Below, piece after piece: positions 63,857 to 64,000 of a DNA stretch of 64,000 nt. The notes beneath the pieces were generated by a model, which worked only from the letters and a program-made list of their open reading frames with translations, was not told where the DNA came from and made no database searches. Within the stretch, counting starts at the first letter, position 1, and each line of letters begins with the position of its first letter. The DNA is from Umezawaea sp036375055 (GTDB taxonomy: Bacteria > Actinomycetota > Actinomycetes > Mycobacteriales > Pseudonocardiaceae): assembly GCF_036375055.1 (NCBI RefSeq), contig NZ_DASUSQ010000180.1:28282-92281 (forward strand), given 5' to 3'. The translations under genes were made by a program, and so were the position numbers.

Positions 63857-63961
63857 CCCCGGCCCCCGGCCCCCGGCCCAACCCCGTCCCCACCCGGACC
63901 CACTGCCCTTCCACCCCTTCCCCCCGGCCACCCCGATTGCTCTACCAACGTCGTGGCCGCG

Positions 63962-64000
63962 CACGCTTGTCAAGGCATCTTTCCCGCCTTGACAAGCGTG
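63962..64000. repeat. 15-bp perfect inverted repeat at the window edge
   Basis: CACGCTTGTCAAGGC (63962-63976) and its complement (63986-64000) flank ATCTTTCCC. It could be a terminator hairpin of the next gene or a dispersed palindromic element; 17 bp of it recur at 44288-44304. The arms may continue beyond the window. Confidence 0.75.

Overview
The window is a high-GC actinobacterial chromosome segment. Most codons end in G or C, GTG starts are common, many genes overlap by the four bases GTGA or ATGA, and housekeeping blocks keep gene orders known from Mycobacterium tuberculosis. The order cbs, proline-rich RDD protein, metB with a thiolase nearby matches Rv1074c-Rv1079. The set prs, glmU, tetR, mfd, mazG, lytic transglycosylase, eno, ftsB-like, DUF501, ppx matches Rv1017c-Rv1026. 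A filamentous member of the Pseudonocardiales (Saccharothrix/Actinosynnema/Lentzea type) is my inference; no rRNA is present to prove it. I see no prophage, insertion sequence, integrase or CRISPR array.

Region by region. 1-4.2 kb: a hydroxycinnamate-type catabolic operon (end of a MarR regulator, SDR, amidohydrolase, MaoC hydratase, CoA ligase) resembling couNOM/couL/couR of Rhodococcus. 4.2-6.4 kb: an Lrp/AsnC regulator divergent from hpd, then a small exported protein. 6.5-11.8 kb: metB, RDD protein, cbs (transsulfuration) and a thiolase. 11.9-14.4 kb: a small Cys protein, a Bax-inhibitor-like membrane protein and a secreted deacetylase-like protein. 14.5-17.7 kb: a complete pqqA-C-D-E-B operon for pyrroloquinoline quinone. 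17.7-21.3 kb: a two-component system and a DUF885 protein.

21.3-24.0 kb is the most unusual part. A 40-codon peptide gene, an ATP-grasp peptide-maturase-like enzyme and a SagB-like flavin dehydrogenase form a compact minus-strand operon. It is followed by a CCA-encoding tRNA with a UAA anticodon but only a short variable loop. The SagB-like gene carries a TTA codon three sense codons from its end. It looks like a RiPP-type maturation cassette without YcaO.

24.2-37.8 kb: type II NADH dehydrogenase, a membrane protein, a DUF4129/membrane/MoxR/DUF58 operon, a family 5 uracil-DNA glycosylase, an S10 carboxypeptidase and a five-gene peptide ABC importer. 37.9-63.6 kb: ppx, two secreted lytic transglycosylases, DUF501, ftsB-like, eno, a Tricorn-type protease, mazG, a SurA-like lipoprotein, mfd, DUF4291, a PQQ-type sugar dehydrogenase lipoprotein, TetR, an acyl-CoA desaturase behind a 35-bp palindrome, a hydrolase, tRNA-Gln, a cytoplasmic diguanylate cyclase, glmU and prs. 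The last 400 bases hold a terminator, a 69-bp periodic repeat and a 15-bp inverted repeat that runs to the window edge.

The pqq operon and the sugar dehydrogenase 37 kb away plausibly form a cofactor-producer and cofactor-user pair.
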